Below are positions 35,367-44,846 of a DNA stretch of 64,000 bases, one piece after another. The notes under the pieces were generated by a model. The model was not told the origin of the DNA. It made no database searches and was given only the letters and a program-made list of their open reading frames with translations. The DNA is taken from the NCBI RefSeq assembly GCF_000733295.1, contig NZ_JPMI01000004.1, positions 1-64,000 on the forward strand, written 5' to 3'. The DNA comes from Archangium violaceum Cb vi76. GTDB taxonomy: Bacteria; Myxococcota; Myxococcia; Myxococcales; Myxococcaceae. Each line of letters starts with the position of its first letter. The stretch's first letter is position 1. The translations under genes and the position numbers were made by a program.

Positions 35367-36223
35367 TTTCCACCTCCCAGGTCCGGCGACGCCTCGCCGG
35401 TGCGGACGTTGAGCTTCCAGAACTCGCCGCCGCCGGCGTTGTAGCGGAGCGTGTCGTCGTCCACCCACTCCATGGCGTAGTTGGAGACGGGCGGAGGGAC
35501 GAAGTCGGCGGGCTCGCCCTGGCTCAACAGCCAGGCCGAGAGGCCCTTGTTGGTGAGCTGCACGGGCTCGGCGCCGTCCACGGTGGTGCGGAAGAAGGAG
35601 GCCACCGAGGTGCGGCCGGAGACGAACACCACCGTCTCGCCGTCCGGCGAGATGCTGGGCATGGCGTCCACGCCGGGGCCATCGGCGAGCTCCTTCACGC
35701 GGCCGGTGAGGTCCACGATGCCGATGGACGTCTCGTGCGCCTCGTTGCCCGTGCGCGTCAGCGTGGCGAGCAGCGCGTCTCCCTTGGGCGTGGGGAAGAG
35801 GTCTCCCCCGACGCGTTGGGCCAGCAGCCGCGTGCGTCCGTTGGCCTCGCGCAGACGCAGGTCTCCGTTGGCCTCGAGCAGTGCCACCTGCGTGCCCACG
35901 GAGCGCGCCTCGCGGTACTTGAACTCGCGGTCCACCACGCGCACGGCGCCCGTGCGCTCGTTCCAGCCCACGATGGCCAGCAGCGGGATGTCTCCCGTGG
36001 CCTCCGAGGGCGGCTCGGCCATGATGCCGGCCAGCGCGTTGGCGCCGTGGCCATACAGGTGGATGAGCCGGGCCTTGGGCCCGAACTCCTTCTCGATGGC
36101 GGGGACGAGCTTCTCCCGGGCCGACTGCACGCGCCGGGCATCTGCGGGATTCATGCGGTCCGCCGCCGTGGCACTGGTCGCCGCCAGCACCAGGGTGGTG
36201 ACTGCCAGGTAGAGCTTCCTCAT
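35363..36223 (-). CDS. Exported TolB-like beta-propeller protein
   Basis: A 286-aa protein with a signal peptide (residues 1-20). The rest is built of propeller-blade sequence with SISPDGETVVFVSGRTS and FRTTVDGAEPVQLTNKG (PD40/TolB-type repeats). It is periplasmic and probably a binding scaffold. The M23 peptidase starts inside its stop codon, so the two are co-translated and might work together. An inverted repeat lies just upstream. Confidence 0.75.
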   Translation of the reverse strand: MRKLYLAVTTLVLAATSATAADRMNPADARRVQSAREKLVPAIEKEFGPKARLIHLYGHGANALAGIMAEPPSEATGDIPLLAIVGWNERTGAVRVVDREFKYREARSVGTQVALLEANGDLRLREANGRTRLLAQRVGGDLFPTPKGDALLATLTRTGNEAHETSIGIVDLTGRVKELADGPGVDAMPSISPDGETVVFVSGRTSVASFFRTTVDGAEPVQLTNKGLSAWLLSQGEPADFVPPPVSNYAMEWVDDDTLRYNAGGGEFWKLNVRTGEASPDLGGGK

Positions 36224-36252
36224 GTCACCTCAGGGGGGAATGGGGTTGAACC

Positions 36253-36293
36253 ACGTGTAACATTAGCCTTCTTTGAATTCAAGAATGACACGT
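36253..36293. promoter_or_regulatory. Nested inverted repeats in a divergent AT-rich spacer
   Basis: ACGTGT (36253-36258) and ACACGT (36288-36293) flank the near-palindrome TTCTTTGAATTCAAGAA (36269-36285). The region is AT-rich compared with its surroundings and separates the propeller gene (minus, starting 36223) from the isomerase-like gene (plus, starting 36372). It is a candidate operator or promoter region for one or both. Confidence 0.4.
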
Positions 36294-36371
36294 ATTCCAG
36301 GTTTGTTGGATTGATGCTGTGTTTTGGCAATGTTCGCGAGAGGACGGCCGGAGCGGCATAGAGTCGGCGGC

Positions 36372-37028
36372 ATGAACCGTGCTCCGCTCCGCTTCTTCTT
36401 CGACTACGTGTCGCCGTACTCGTATCTCGCGTGGACGCAGCTCCCGGCGCTGGCCGCGCGTCATGGCCGCGGCGTGGAGCTGCTGCCCGTGCTCTTCGCC
36501 GGAGTGCTCAACACGCTCGGGACGACGGGGCCCGCGGAGGTGAAGCAGAAGCGGTTCTACATCTACAAGCACACGCGGCGGATCGCCCACGAGCTCGGGG
36601 TGCCCTTCGTCATGCCCGCGGCGCATCCGTTCAACCCGCTGCTCGCGCTCCGGGTGACGGCGGCCGTGCAGGAGGGGGACGCCCGGCACCGGCTCGTCTC
36701 CGCGCTCTATGCGGCGGCCTGGGGCGGAGGCGGCGGGTTGCTACAGCCGGAGCGGGTGGGCGAGGTCGTGGCCTCGGTGGGGCTTGATACCCAGGCGCTG
36801 CTCGCGGCCGCGCAGACGCCCGCGGTGAAGGACGAGGTGCGCCGCAACACGGAGGAGCTGCTCGCGCTGGATGGCTTCGGTGTCCCCACCATCGTGGCGG
36901 ATGGGGAGCTCTTCTTCGGTGTCGACTCCCTGAGCCACCTGGAGCGGTTCCTGCGCGGAGAGGATCCCCTGTCCCGCGAGGAGCTGGAGCGCCTGAAGAA
37001 CCTGCCCGTGGCCGCGTCCCGCATCTGA
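36372..37028 (+). CDS. DsbA-fold isomerase/oxidoreductase (HCCA isomerase-like)
   Basis: A 218-aa protein of the DsbA superfamily, closest in layout to 2-hydroxychromene-2-carboxylate isomerase. It begins RFFFDYVSPYSYLAW, where the active-site Cys of DsbA is replaced by Ser (SPYS), as in the kappa glutathione-transferase/HCCA branch, and ends with GVPTIVADGELFFGVD, the cis-Pro region. It probably acts in glutathione- or thiol-dependent isomerisation in aromatic breakdown. No partner enzymes are adjacent. Cytoplasmic. The divergent propeller gene starts 149 nt upstream. Confidence 0.85.
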   Translation: MNRAPLRFFFDYVSPYSYLAWTQLPALAARHGRGVELLPVLFAGVLNTLGTTGPAEVKQKRFYIYKHTRRIAHELGVPFVMPAAHPFNPLLALRVTAAVQEGDARHRLVSALYAAAWGGGGGLLQPERVGEVVASVGLDTQALLAAAQTPAVKDEVRRNTEELLALDGFGVPTIVADGELFFGVDSLSHLERFLRGEDPLSREELERLKNLPVAASRI

Positions 37029-37073
37029 GGTGCGGAGGTGGCGCCGGGCCGCCAGGCTCCCTACCTTCTTCTC

Positions 37074-37607
37074 ATGCAGTCATCCCGGAACGTTCCCATT
37101 GAAGAGCTGCTCCGCTCCGCCGAGGAGCGGGAGGAAGCGGGTGATGCCCTGGGCGCCGAGGCGCTGCTCGGCCGGGTCATCTCGCTCAAGCCGGAGTTCT
37201 CGCTGGCCTGGTACCGGCGCGGCATGCTGCGCCTCTTCGAGCAGGAGGCATTCGAGGAGGCACTCGCCGATCTGCGCCGCGCCGAGGAGCTGGGCGTGGA
37301 CGGTGTCGGCATCCCGGTGTCTCAGCTCCACTATCTGCACGGGGAGTGTCTGTTCGGCCTCGGGCGGTTCGAGGAAGCCGACGCGCGGCTCGCGCAGGGG
37401 CTCATCGGCGAGCAGGATGAGGTGCTGAGGGCGGAGATCTACTACCGGCGCGCCGAGTGCGCCGACGAGCTGGAGCGCCCCGAGGCTTTGCGCGAGGCGC
37501 TCACGGGCTTCCTGGCGCACAAGGCCGCGTACCTGGACTCGGGCGGTGACGGCGAGCAGATCGAATGGGCGGAGACGCGGCTGGCCGGGCTCTCGGGCGG
37601 ACGGTGA
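37074..37607 (+). CDS. Tetratricopeptide repeat protein (177 aa)
   Basis: A short cytoplasmic TPR protein. The repeats read LLRSAEEREEAGDALGAEAL, AWYRRGMLRLFEQEAFEEAL, HYLHGECLFGLGRFEEADAR and EIYYRRAECADELERPEAL. It probably is an adaptor for protein interactions; no partner is identifiable. It lies 45 nt past the isomerase-like gene and before a copy of the palindrome at 37652. Confidence 0.65.
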   Translation: MQSSRNVPIEELLRSAEEREEAGDALGAEALLGRVISLKPEFSLAWYRRGMLRLFEQEAFEEALADLRRAEELGVDGVGIPVSQLHYLHGECLFGLGRFEEADARLAQGLIGEQDEVLRAEIYYRRAECADELERPEALREALTGFLAHKAAYLDSGGDGEQIEWAETRLAGLSGGR

Positions 37608-37651
37608 TTCACCGGTAGACGGGCTCGGGGTTCAACTCGAGGGACGAGATA

Positions 37652-37685
37652 CCCTCACCCCGTCCCTCTCCCGAGGGGAGAGGGG
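37652..37685 (+). repeat. Dispersed palindromic intergenic element, copy 6
   Basis: CCCTCACCCC, then CCCTCTCCC, loop, GGGGAGAGGGG. It lies in the convergent space between the TPR gene and the phospholipase-D-like gene. Confidence 0.85.
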
Positions 37686-37701
37686 AAATCGGGACATGGC
37701 C

Positions 37702-38934
37702 TCACGGTGTTCCGCTGATGTTCGGCGGCGTGTACGTCGCCTTCGGGTCCACCTCGGCCGCGTAGGGGCTCGTCCACGTGTCCTGGAAGAAGCGCTCGAG
37801 CTGGTTCGCGAATGCCTCGCCCTCCACGATGACGCCCACGTTGCGGCTCTGTGTGAAGTAGTCCCGCTCCCAGTTGCTCGTGCCCACCCACGCCTGCTCC
37901 CCATCCACCACCATGTACTTGGCGTGCACCACGCGCGCGAAGGGGATGAAGCCGCCGGACCACCGCGGAATGGTGACCAGCTTCACCGTCAGCCCAGGCG
38001 GTGACTGCAGTGCCTGCAGGCCCTCGATGGTGCCCTTGCGCTTGCCCCAGTCCGCCAGCAGCAGTTCCACCTTCACCCCGCGCCCCGCCGCCCGCTTCAG
38101 TGCCTCCTCCAGCTCGGGGAAGGGGCCGCCGTCACGGCTCTTCGCCTTGTACGTGAGCAGCTGCACCCGCACCGAGCGCTTCGCCCCGTCGATGAGCTTC
38201 ACCAGCTTCGGCAGGTCCCACGTGGCCGGGTCCGGCAGGTGGCCCTCGGGGCTGTGCGCCGGCGTCACCTGCACCGTGCTCCCCGCGTAGCTCGCCGGGA
38301 ACGGGCCTCCCACCGCTTTCGCCGCGGGCGCCTGTGCTCCCACGGCCAGCGCCCAGTCCTGCTCGAAGATGTCCGCCATGGAGCGCACCACCTCGGGCAC
38401 GCGGATGCGCAGCCCCAGCTCCTGGATGTGCTCCAGCGCGCGCCAGTCGAAGTTCTGGCTGCCCAGGTACGCCTCGCGCCCGTCCACCACGAAGTACTTC
38501 GCGTGCAGCACGCCGCCCCCGAATACCTTCGCCGTGTCCAGCCGGCGCACCTCGATACCTGGCCGCTTCGCCAGCCGCTCCAGCGTCTCCGGGTACTGCG
38601 CGTAGAACTTCTCCTCCGCGAGCACCCGCACCTTCACGCCCCGGTCCGCCGCCGCCTCGATGGCTCGAATCACCGGCTCCAGCCGGCTGCCCGGCGCGTT
38701 GCTCACGTAGAACTGCGCCACGTCCAGCGTCCGCGTGGCCCCGTTCACCATCTCTGGCCACACCTGCCAGGCGTCTGGAATGTCCGCGTGGTCCAGCGTC
38801 GTCTCCACCGGGCTGCTCTCCACCAACTCCAGTCCGGGACGCTCGGAGCCAGAGGCACGCACTCCCGAGCCGGGCGCGGCGCACGCGAGGGACAGCACGA
38901 GGGACAGCAGCAGGGCGTTCAATCGCAGGGGCAT
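37702..38934 (-). CDS. Phospholipase D-like lipoprotein
   Basis: A 410-aa predicted lipoprotein: a signal peptide with a Cys near residue 19 (LACA). Two HKD catalytic halves follow: LHAKYFVVDGREAYLGSQN (about residues 155-173) and VHAKYMVVDGEQAWVGTSN (about 345-363), the two HxK motifs that form one active site. It would cut phosphodiester bonds in phospholipids or nucleic acids at the cell surface or periplasm; a cardiolipin-synthase-like role is possible. The ATG at 38934 has AGAGGT upstream; a GTG 9 nt earlier is in frame but less favoured. Confidence 0.88.
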   Translation of the reverse strand: MPLRLNALLLSLVLSLACAAPGSGVRASGSERPGLELVESSPVETTLDHADIPDAWQVWPEMVNGATRTLDVAQFYVSNAPGSRLEPVIRAIEAAADRGVKVRVLAEEKFYAQYPETLERLAKRPGIEVRRLDTAKVFGGGVLHAKYFVVDGREAYLGSQNFDWRALEHIQELGLRIRVPEVVRSMADIFEQDWALAVGAQAPAAKAVGGPFPASYAGSTVQVTPAHSPEGHLPDPATWDLPKLVKLIDGAKRSVRVQLLTYKAKSRDGGPFPELEEALKRAAGRGVKVELLLADWGKRKGTIEGLQALQSPPGLTVKLVTIPRWSGGFIPFARVVHAKYMVVDGEQAWVGTSNWERDYFTQSRNVGVIVEGEAFANQLERFFQDTWTSPYAAEVDPKATYTPPNISGTP

Positions 38935-38951
38935 GGCGGGCACCTCTACAA

Positions 38952-38990
38952 AAAATCAAGGGCCCCCCGCGATTGCTCGCGGAGGGCCCC
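38952..38990 (-). terminator. Rho-independent terminator of the TonB receptor gene
   Basis: On the minus strand GGGCCCTCCGCG pairs with CGCGGGGGGCCC (38960-38989, one mismatch), and the transcript then reads CTTGATTTTTTG, a good T-tract. It lies 30 nt past the receptor stop codon at 39020. Confidence 0.85.
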
Positions 38991-39019
38991 GGGTTCGACA
39001 CCGTGTCAGCTGGCGCTGG

Positions 39020-42000
39020 TTAGAACACGTACCGCGCGCCGAGCTGGATGCGCCACCGCGACAGCGTGGGGGTGTACACCGTGGTCCGCACCGCCGTGGG
39101 CTCGGTGAAGCTGTAGATGGGGCGGTTGTTCGCCGTGTCGTAGCCCACCGCGCGCAGGAACGACGAGCCGTGGTTCTCGAACTGCGCCTCCTGCTCGAAG
39201 AGGCCCCACTCCGGGTTGAGCAGGTTCAGGACGTTGAAGATGTCCCCCTGCAGCTCCAGCCGCTGGCCCTTCACGAACTCCGGCGACGTCCAGCCGAGCC
39301 GGACGTTGAAGAAGTTCTGCCACGGGTTGCGGCACGCGCCGCGCTGGATGATGCTGCCCTTGGCCTCCCTCAGGCACTGCTGGCTGTTGATGAAGTTGTT
39401 CAGCGCCTCGTACTGCGAGGGATCCTGCAGGGAGATCTGGCTCGGGTCCGCCGGGATGAACGCCAGGTCGTTGCCGTTGATGCCGTCCGCGTTGACGTCA
39501 CCGTTGACGGTCCAGCTGTAGGGCAGACCGGACTGGCCCGTGTAGATGATGCCCGCGTTGAAGCCGAGGGGCAGATTGCTGGTGGCGGTGAGGGTGACGC
39601 GGTGGGTGCGGTCGAACGCCGACGGCCGGAGGTTGCGGTTCTCCAGGCTTCCGTCCACCGGGGCGAACTGGAAGTTGGAGTAGGCCTGGGCGCTCGTCAT
39701 CGAGATGAGATCCTTCGAGTCCGTGTAGCTGTAGGCCACGCTCAAATCCAGCATGTCCTGGATCTCCTTGCGCAGCTGCAGGGTCGCGTTGGCGACCCGC
39801 CCGCCGTTCTTGTTGAACACCCGGATGGCCTGGACGAGGTTGGTCGAGTCGCGGCGGGTGGGGCTGGCCCGGAAGCCCGTCGCGGCGAAGGAGCCGTACA
39901 GCGAGCGGCCCTCGCCGTTCTGGCCCTGGTTCACCAGGTTCTCGTCGGTGGTGTACCAGCCGTTGACGTCCTGGGTGTAGAGCAGGTCGGCGGTGGCGAT
40001 GAGGCCCCAGGGCAGGCGGCGGTCCGCGCCGAGCGCCACGCGGAAGTTCTGCGGGTACCGGGTGCCCGGGTCGAAGTAGTCGATCTCCCCCTGGTTGGTG
40101 GGCGCCGTGGGCGGATTGGTGCCGCCAAGGCAGTCGAAGGGCTGGGCGTTGGGATCGGCGGTGAACGCCGGCACCTGCCGGGCGCCCGCGGTCCGCGAGC
40201 AGGTCAGCTCCACCTGGGAGAGCCCGTTGATGCTGTACGCGTTGGACACCCACACGTACGGCGGCCGGCCCGAGAAGATGCCGACGCCACCGCGCACGAT
40301 GGTGTTGGAGTTGCCCTCCACGTCCCAGTTCACACCCAGGCGGGGCGACCAGAGGATGTTGCCGCTCGGCATCTTGCCCGTGTCGATGGGGAGCGCCTCG
40401 TTGTTCACGAGCCGCTCGTTGGTGTTGGCGGCGGACAGGAACGGCACGTCGATACGGATGCCGGGCGTGAGCGTCAGGTTCTTGAACGGCGTCCAGTTGT
40501 CCTGCAGGTAGAAGCCCGGCTGCACCACGGTGAACTCGGCCGTGCCCGGCTCCTGCAGGTCGCTGACGCCGAAGCGGCGCTGGAAGGCGCTCGCGTTGCC
40601 AGCCTCGAAGTCGTCCAGGCTGTCGAAGGTCCACACGCCGGTGGCCGCCTGGAGGAAGGCGTTGCGCAGCCGGAAGAACTCGGTGCTGGTTCCGGCGGTG
40701 AGCTGGTGGTCACCCAGCGCCAGGGTGAGGCTGTCCTGGATCTGGAAGATGTCCTGGTCCAGCTGGTTGAGCTGGGAGAAGCGCTCGGCGCCCGCCGCCA
40801 GCCACGAGTCGTTCGCGCCGAGCGAGCCGGCCTTGACCAGGATGAGCGGGATGTCCTGGGAGGGATCGCGGGCGTCGCGGAGGATGGAGAAGCCCGCCAG
40901 GAACTCGTTGGAGAGCTTGCCCTCGAGGAAGGTCGAGGTCAGCTTCGCCCGGGCGGTATGGGTGTTGACCGTCTGGGCGTAGCCGGCGTTGGACAGCTGG
41001 TAGCCGTCACGCAGGCGGTTGGGAATGGACGGCGAGGTGGGCGCGCGGGTCAGCGAGTCCTGCAGGGCGCCCACGAAGTTGTAGGAGAGCTCCAGGTAGC
41101 TGTTGGGGATGACGCCCGTGCTGATTTTGGCGAAGACGTTGCGGTCCGGGTTGCGCAGCTGCGTGGCCAGGGCCGTGCCCGGGTTGGGGACGCCGTACTT
41201 GTTGGTGAGGATGCTGCTGAACCGGTCGGCCTCGGCCTGGGTGAAGCCCGCGCGGGCCCGGTCCTCCTCCGCGTTCACACCGCCGATCTGGAACTGGTTG
41301 CCGAACGCCGAGTTGCGCTCCTGCAGGTCGGTGGCGATGAAGAAGTGCGCCTTGTCCTTGACGATGGGACCGCCGAGGCTGCCGCCGAACTGCCAGATGT
41401 TGTAGCCGAGGAACGTGGGATCATCCTGGCGGCCCGCGAGGCTCTTGTTCTGCGTGTAGCCGAAGAGCGAGCCGTGGAACTCGTTGGTGCCGCTCTTGGT
41501 GACGGCGTTCACCATGCCGCCGGCGAAGTTGCCGTAGCGCACGTCGAACGGGGACACCTGCACCACGAAGGTCTGGATGGCCTCGATGGAGATGGGCTTG
41601 GCGCCGGCCTGGCCGCCCGGCGTGCCGGAGCCCGACAGGCCGAAGATGTCATTGTAGGCCGCGCCGTCGACCTGGATGTTGTTGAAGCGGTTGTTCTGCC
41701 CGGCCATCGCGGTGCCGCTCACCTGGGGCGTGGTGGAGATGAGGTCCGTGAAGTTGCGGCCCTGGAGCGGCAGACTGGTCATCTGCTCGGACTCCATGGT
41801 CATCGAGGGGCCGGTGCGGCCCTGGTCCTGGAGCTCATCCGTCGCCTGGGCGGTGACGACCATCTCCTCCTGGAACTCCTCGAACTGGCGCAGCTTCAGG
41901 TCGATGTTGAAGCGCTGGCCCAGCACGAGCTGCATGCCGGTGCGGGTGGCCGGGTAGAAGCCCTCCATGTTGGCCGTGAGGGTGTACGGTCCGCCCGGGG

Positions 42001-42232
42001 GGAGGTTGTCGAGCAGGTAGTTACCCGACGAGCCGGTCACCGCGGTGAAGGTGGTGCCGGTGGCCGTGTTGCGCAGTTGCACCACGGCGGTGGGCAGCGG
42101 CTCGCCTTCCTGGGTGGTCACGGTTCCGGTCACCGCGGAGCCCGTGACTCCCTGCGCCATTGCCCCGGACGCGAGGAGGGTCGTGATGAAGACGGCTATC
42201 AGTCTGAGGTGGGATGGACGTACAGGATTCAT
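39020..42232 (-). CDS. Oar-like TonB-dependent outer-membrane receptor
   Basis: A 1070-aa outer-membrane protein. A signal peptide (residues 1-27) is followed by a CarboxypepD_reg-like domain (GTVTTQEGEPLPTAVVQLR, residues 30-110), a plug domain (IQVDGAAYNDIFGLS; FDVRYGNFAGGMVNAVTKSG) and a long barrel ending in aromatic YVF. This is the Oar family, well represented in myxobacteria; Oar is linked to adventurous surface behaviour and development in Myxococcus, and relatives take up oligopeptides. The ATG at 42232 begins the signal peptide; longer in-frame starts exist. The C-terminal terminator and upstream AT-rich spacer fit a single-gene transcript. Confidence 0.9.
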   Translation of the reverse strand: MNPVRPSHLRLIAVFITTLLASGAMAQGVTGSAVTGTVTTQEGEPLPTAVVQLRNTATGTTFTAVTGSSGNYLLDNLPPGGPYTLTANMEGFYPATRTGMQLVLGQRFNIDLKLRQFEEFQEEMVVTAQATDELQDQGRTGPSMTMESEQMTSLPLQGRNFTDLISTTPQVSGTAMAGQNNRFNNIQVDGAAYNDIFGLSGSGTPGGQAGAKPISIEAIQTFVVQVSPFDVRYGNFAGGMVNAVTKSGTNEFHGSLFGYTQNKSLAGRQDDPTFLGYNIWQFGGSLGGPIVKDKAHFFIATDLQERNSAFGNQFQIGGVNAEEDRARAGFTQAEADRFSSILTNKYGVPNPGTALATQLRNPDRNVFAKISTGVIPNSYLELSYNFVGALQDSLTRAPTSPSIPNRLRDGYQLSNAGYAQTVNTHTARAKLTSTFLEGKLSNEFLAGFSILRDARDPSQDIPLILVKAGSLGANDSWLAAGAERFSQLNQLDQDIFQIQDSLTLALGDHQLTAGTSTEFFRLRNAFLQAATGVWTFDSLDDFEAGNASAFQRRFGVSDLQEPGTAEFTVVQPGFYLQDNWTPFKNLTLTPGIRIDVPFLSAANTNERLVNNEALPIDTGKMPSGNILWSPRLGVNWDVEGNSNTIVRGGVGIFSGRPPYVWVSNAYSINGLSQVELTCSRTAGARQVPAFTADPNAQPFDCLGGTNPPTAPTNQGEIDYFDPGTRYPQNFRVALGADRRLPWGLIATADLLYTQDVNGWYTTDENLVNQGQNGEGRSLYGSFAATGFRASPTRRDSTNLVQAIRVFNKNGGRVANATLQLRKEIQDMLDLSVAYSYTDSKDLISMTSAQAYSNFQFAPVDGSLENRNLRPSAFDRTHRVTLTATSNLPLGFNAGIIYTGQSGLPYSWTVNGDVNADGINGNDLAFIPADPSQISLQDPSQYEALNNFINSQQCLREAKGSIIQRGACRNPWQNFFNVRLGWTSPEFVKGQRLELQGDIFNVLNLLNPEWGLFEQEAQFENHGSSFLRAVGYDTANNRPIYSFTEPTAVRTTVYTPTLSRWRIQLGARYVF

Positions 42233-42540
42233 GGAACCTCGCGAGACCTGCATGGGGGCAGTGCGAGGAGTCCAACCACTCGGAGGCGCCCACTTCTGGT
42301 TCGGCTGCTGCACGAGGGCCTCCCTGGGGGGAGAGTGAGGGGTTGGGCTCGCGACACGACGATCGTTGCCTGGCGAACGGCGGCCACTGCCGGGCGGCCG
42401 TCTATCAACATTTGAGGGGCCTTTCCAACCGGGGGCTCTATTTTCACCTTGAGTTCACAAAGATGACTCAGGCGGTAGGGGGGGGCCTCCGCCAGGTGGA
42501 GCCACCGGAATCCCGGAAAACGCTGACTTCGGGGAGGGCG
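42233..42540. other. Spacer between J-protein and TonB receptor genes
   Basis: No gene is visible. GC falls around 42405-42465 (reading ATTTTCACCTTGAGTTCAC), where the minus-strand promoter of the TonB receptor may lie, but no -35/-10 pair is convincing enough to call. Confidence 0.5.
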
Positions 42541-43278
42541 CTAGCGTCCCTTGAGGTAGCGGCCGGATTGCTTGTCGAGCAGCTCCAGGCCCACGCGGGC
42601 CTCGCGGCACTCGGGCAGGAGCTGGAGGGCGCGCTCGAAGCTCTCGCGGGCGCGGTCGAAGAAGCGGGTACTGAGGTACTGGTGGCCGCGGCACACCAGC
42701 TCCATGGCCTGGTGGCGGGGTGTGGGGGCCACCTTGGCGGCCTTGGAGAAGAGGTCCAGCGCCTTGGCGTAGTCGAAGGACTCCAGGGCGACCATGCCCA
42801 GCTTGTAGAGCTGGAGCGCCACCGCCGCGGGCTGCACGCCGGAGGAGGGCCGGGGCCCGGAGGGGGCACCCGGGGGAGGCGTGGCGACGGGCACGCCGTG
42901 GACCGGGGTGAGGGCGGGGCGGGGCGCGACGGGCACGCCGTGCGCGGGCGTGAAAGCGGGGCGGAGCGGCGCCGGGGCGGCTGGGGCCTCGGGGGGCGGC
43001 GTCACCGGGGCGGCCGGGGTGCGCGGCTTCGTCCGGGCCATGCGCTCGCTCCACTCGCGCCGCTTGTCCGGCTGGGAGAGCACCTCGAAGGCCTTCTTGG
43101 CGCCGAGGAAGAGCTCCAGCGCCTGGGCCTTCTCCTCGGGGGACTTCATCCGGAGCCGGTCCGGGTGGGACTGCGCGGCGATGCGCAGGAAGGCCTTGCG
43201 GATGGCGGCCAGGTCCTCGGTGCCTTGCAGTCCGAGCACCTCGAAGGGGTTCCTGTCGTGAGAGGGGTCCTGGGACAT
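42541..43278 (-). CDS. J-domain co-chaperone with TPR tail
   Basis: A 245-aa protein. Residues about 9-75 form a J-domain with the HPD motif (AAQSHPDRLRM). A Pro/Ala-rich linker (about 85-150) carries a duplicated AHGVPVA/VHGVPVA sequence, and the C-terminal 90 residues are TPR-like (ALQLYKLGMVALESFDYAKALDLF; FFDRARESFERALQLLPECREA). It lacks the zinc-finger and client-binding domains of DnaJ, so it is a specialised J-protein. It is the last gene of the kinase-Hsp70 operon and starts 14 nt after the Hsp70 stop, so it should stimulate that Hsp70. Confidence 0.9.
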   Translation of the reverse strand: MSQDPSHDRNPFEVLGLQGTEDLAAIRKAFLRIAAQSHPDRLRMKSPEEKAQALELFLGAKKAFEVLSQPDKRREWSERMARTKPRTPAAPVTPPPEAPAAPAPLRPAFTPAHGVPVAPRPALTPVHGVPVATPPPGAPSGPRPSSGVQPAAVALQLYKLGMVALESFDYAKALDLFSKAAKVAPTPRHQAMELVCRGHQYLSTRFFDRARESFERALQLLPECREARVGLELLDKQSGRYLKGR

Positions 43279-43291
43279 GGGAGCACCCTCC

Positions 43292-44824
43292 TCAGGGCGA
43301 GGCGGCGGTGGGCGGGCGCAGCGTCACCTCGGCCTTGCGGCCGGTGGCGGGCTCGCGGGCGGTGACCTGGAGGATGCCATCCGCGTCGATGGTGAAGTCC
43401 ACCTCCACGCGCACGGTGCCGGCGGCGGCGGCGGGAAGGCCGGCCAGTTGCAGCTCGCCGAGGTAGCGGTTGCCGTCCACGGAGGGGGCCTCGCCCTGGT
43501 ACACCTCGAGGTCCACGTGGGTCTGCTGGTCGAGGGTGGTGGCGAAGACCTTCGTCTCGCGTGCGGGGATGGTGGTGTTGCGGGGGATGAGGACGCTGAA
43601 GCGGCCGCCCTCGGTGCGGATGCCGAGGCTGCGCGAGAGCACGTCCAGCAGCAGCACGCGGGGCAGCTCGGGCGAGGTGCCGGCGATGATGTCCGCCTCG
43701 AGCGCGGCGCCGAGGGCCACGGCCTCGTCGGGGTTGACGGAGCGCTCGCCGGGCCGGCCCAGGAGTTTTTCCGCGCGGGCGCGCACCGCGGGCATGCGCG
43801 TCATGCCGCCCACGAGGACGACGCGGTGGATGTCCTCCAGCTGGAGGCCGGCGTCCTGGAGGGCCTGCTCGCAGGGGGCGCGCAGCCGCTCCAGCTCGCG
43901 GTTGGCCAGGTTCTCCAGGAGGGTGCGCGAGAAGGAGGGGAGGGACAGGTGCAGGGGCCCCTCGGCGCCGGCGCCGAGGAAGGGCAGGTCGATGGCCGTC
44001 TGCTCCAGCTCGGAGAGGGCGCGCTTGGTGGACTCGGCGGCGTCCTTGAGGCGCCAGAGGGCCTCGGGGTTGTGGGCCAGGTCCACGCCGGTCTGCTTGA
44101 GGAAGATGCGGCGCAGCGCGTCCACCACGAGCTCGTCGATGTTGTCGCCGCCCAGGAAGTTGTCGCCGCTGGTGGCGAGCACCTGCACCACCTCGTCCTC
44201 CACGTGGAGGAGGGAGATGTCGAAGGTACCGCCGCCCAGGTCGAAGACGGCGATGTTCTCCGGGCGCGACTCGTCGAAGCGGCAGGCGAGCATGGCCGCG
44301 GTGGGCTCGTTGAGGAGCCGGTGCACGGTGAGGCCGGCGCGCTGGCCGGCGGCCTTCGTCTCCTGGCGCTGCACCTCGTCGAAGTAGGCGGGCACGGTGA
44401 TGACGGCGCCCTCCACGCTCTGGCCCAGTTGGGCCTCGGCGCTCTCCTTGAGGTAGCGCAGCACGTGGGTGGAGACCTCGGACGGGGTCATCACCTGGCC
44501 GTGCACGCGCACCGCGGCGTTGCCGGAGGGGTCGGCCACCAGCTCATAGGGCAGCAGGCGGCGCAGCTGCTGCACGGCGGGGTCCGAGAAACGCCGGCCG
44601 ATGAGGCGCTTCACGCCGAAGACGGTGTCGCGGGGGTGGAGCACGGCCTGGCGGCGGGCGGCGCTGCCCACGGTCACCTTGCCCGAGGCATCGAAGCCGA
44701 TGACGGACGGAGTGGTGCGCTCGCCCTCGCGGTTGGGCAGGACGCGGGCGTGGCCCGTGGCGGGGTCGGCCACGGCCATGCAGCTATTCGTCGTGCCCAG
44801 ATCGATTCCGAGAACGAGTCCCAT
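43292..44824 (-). CDS. Lidless Hsp70-like chaperone
   Basis: A 510-aa DnaK paralogue. The nucleotide-binding domain is intact: GIDLGTTNSCMAV (phosphate 1), NEPTAAMLAC, FDLGGGTFDISLL, and GGMTRMPAVR (adenosine). The substrate-binding beta domain is present (about 390-510), but the helical lid of about 100-130 residues in DnaK is absent. Such short Hsp70s have altered client binding. It is encoded between a Ser/Thr kinase and a J-protein; there is no grpE. It is expected to be ATP-driven and cytoplasmic. GTG-free start at ATG 44824. Confidence 0.92.
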   Translation of the reverse strand: MGLVLGIDLGTTNSCMAVADPATGHARVLPNREGERTTPSVIGFDASGKVTVGSAARRQAVLHPRDTVFGVKRLIGRRFSDPAVQQLRRLLPYELVADPSGNAAVRVHGQVMTPSEVSTHVLRYLKESAEAQLGQSVEGAVITVPAYFDEVQRQETKAAGQRAGLTVHRLLNEPTAAMLACRFDESRPENIAVFDLGGGTFDISLLHVEDEVVQVLATSGDNFLGGDNIDELVVDALRRIFLKQTGVDLAHNPEALWRLKDAAESTKRALSELEQTAIDLPFLGAGAEGPLHLSLPSFSRTLLENLANRELERLRAPCEQALQDAGLQLEDIHRVVLVGGMTRMPAVRARAEKLLGRPGERSVNPDEAVALGAALEADIIAGTSPELPRVLLLDVLSRSLGIRTEGGRFSVLIPRNTTIPARETKVFATTLDQQTHVDLEVYQGEAPSVDGNRYLGELQLAGLPAAAAGTVRVEVDFTIDADGILQVTAREPATGRKAEVTLRPPTAASP

Positions 44825-44846
44825 ACCACCGTCCCCCCCGCGCGCC

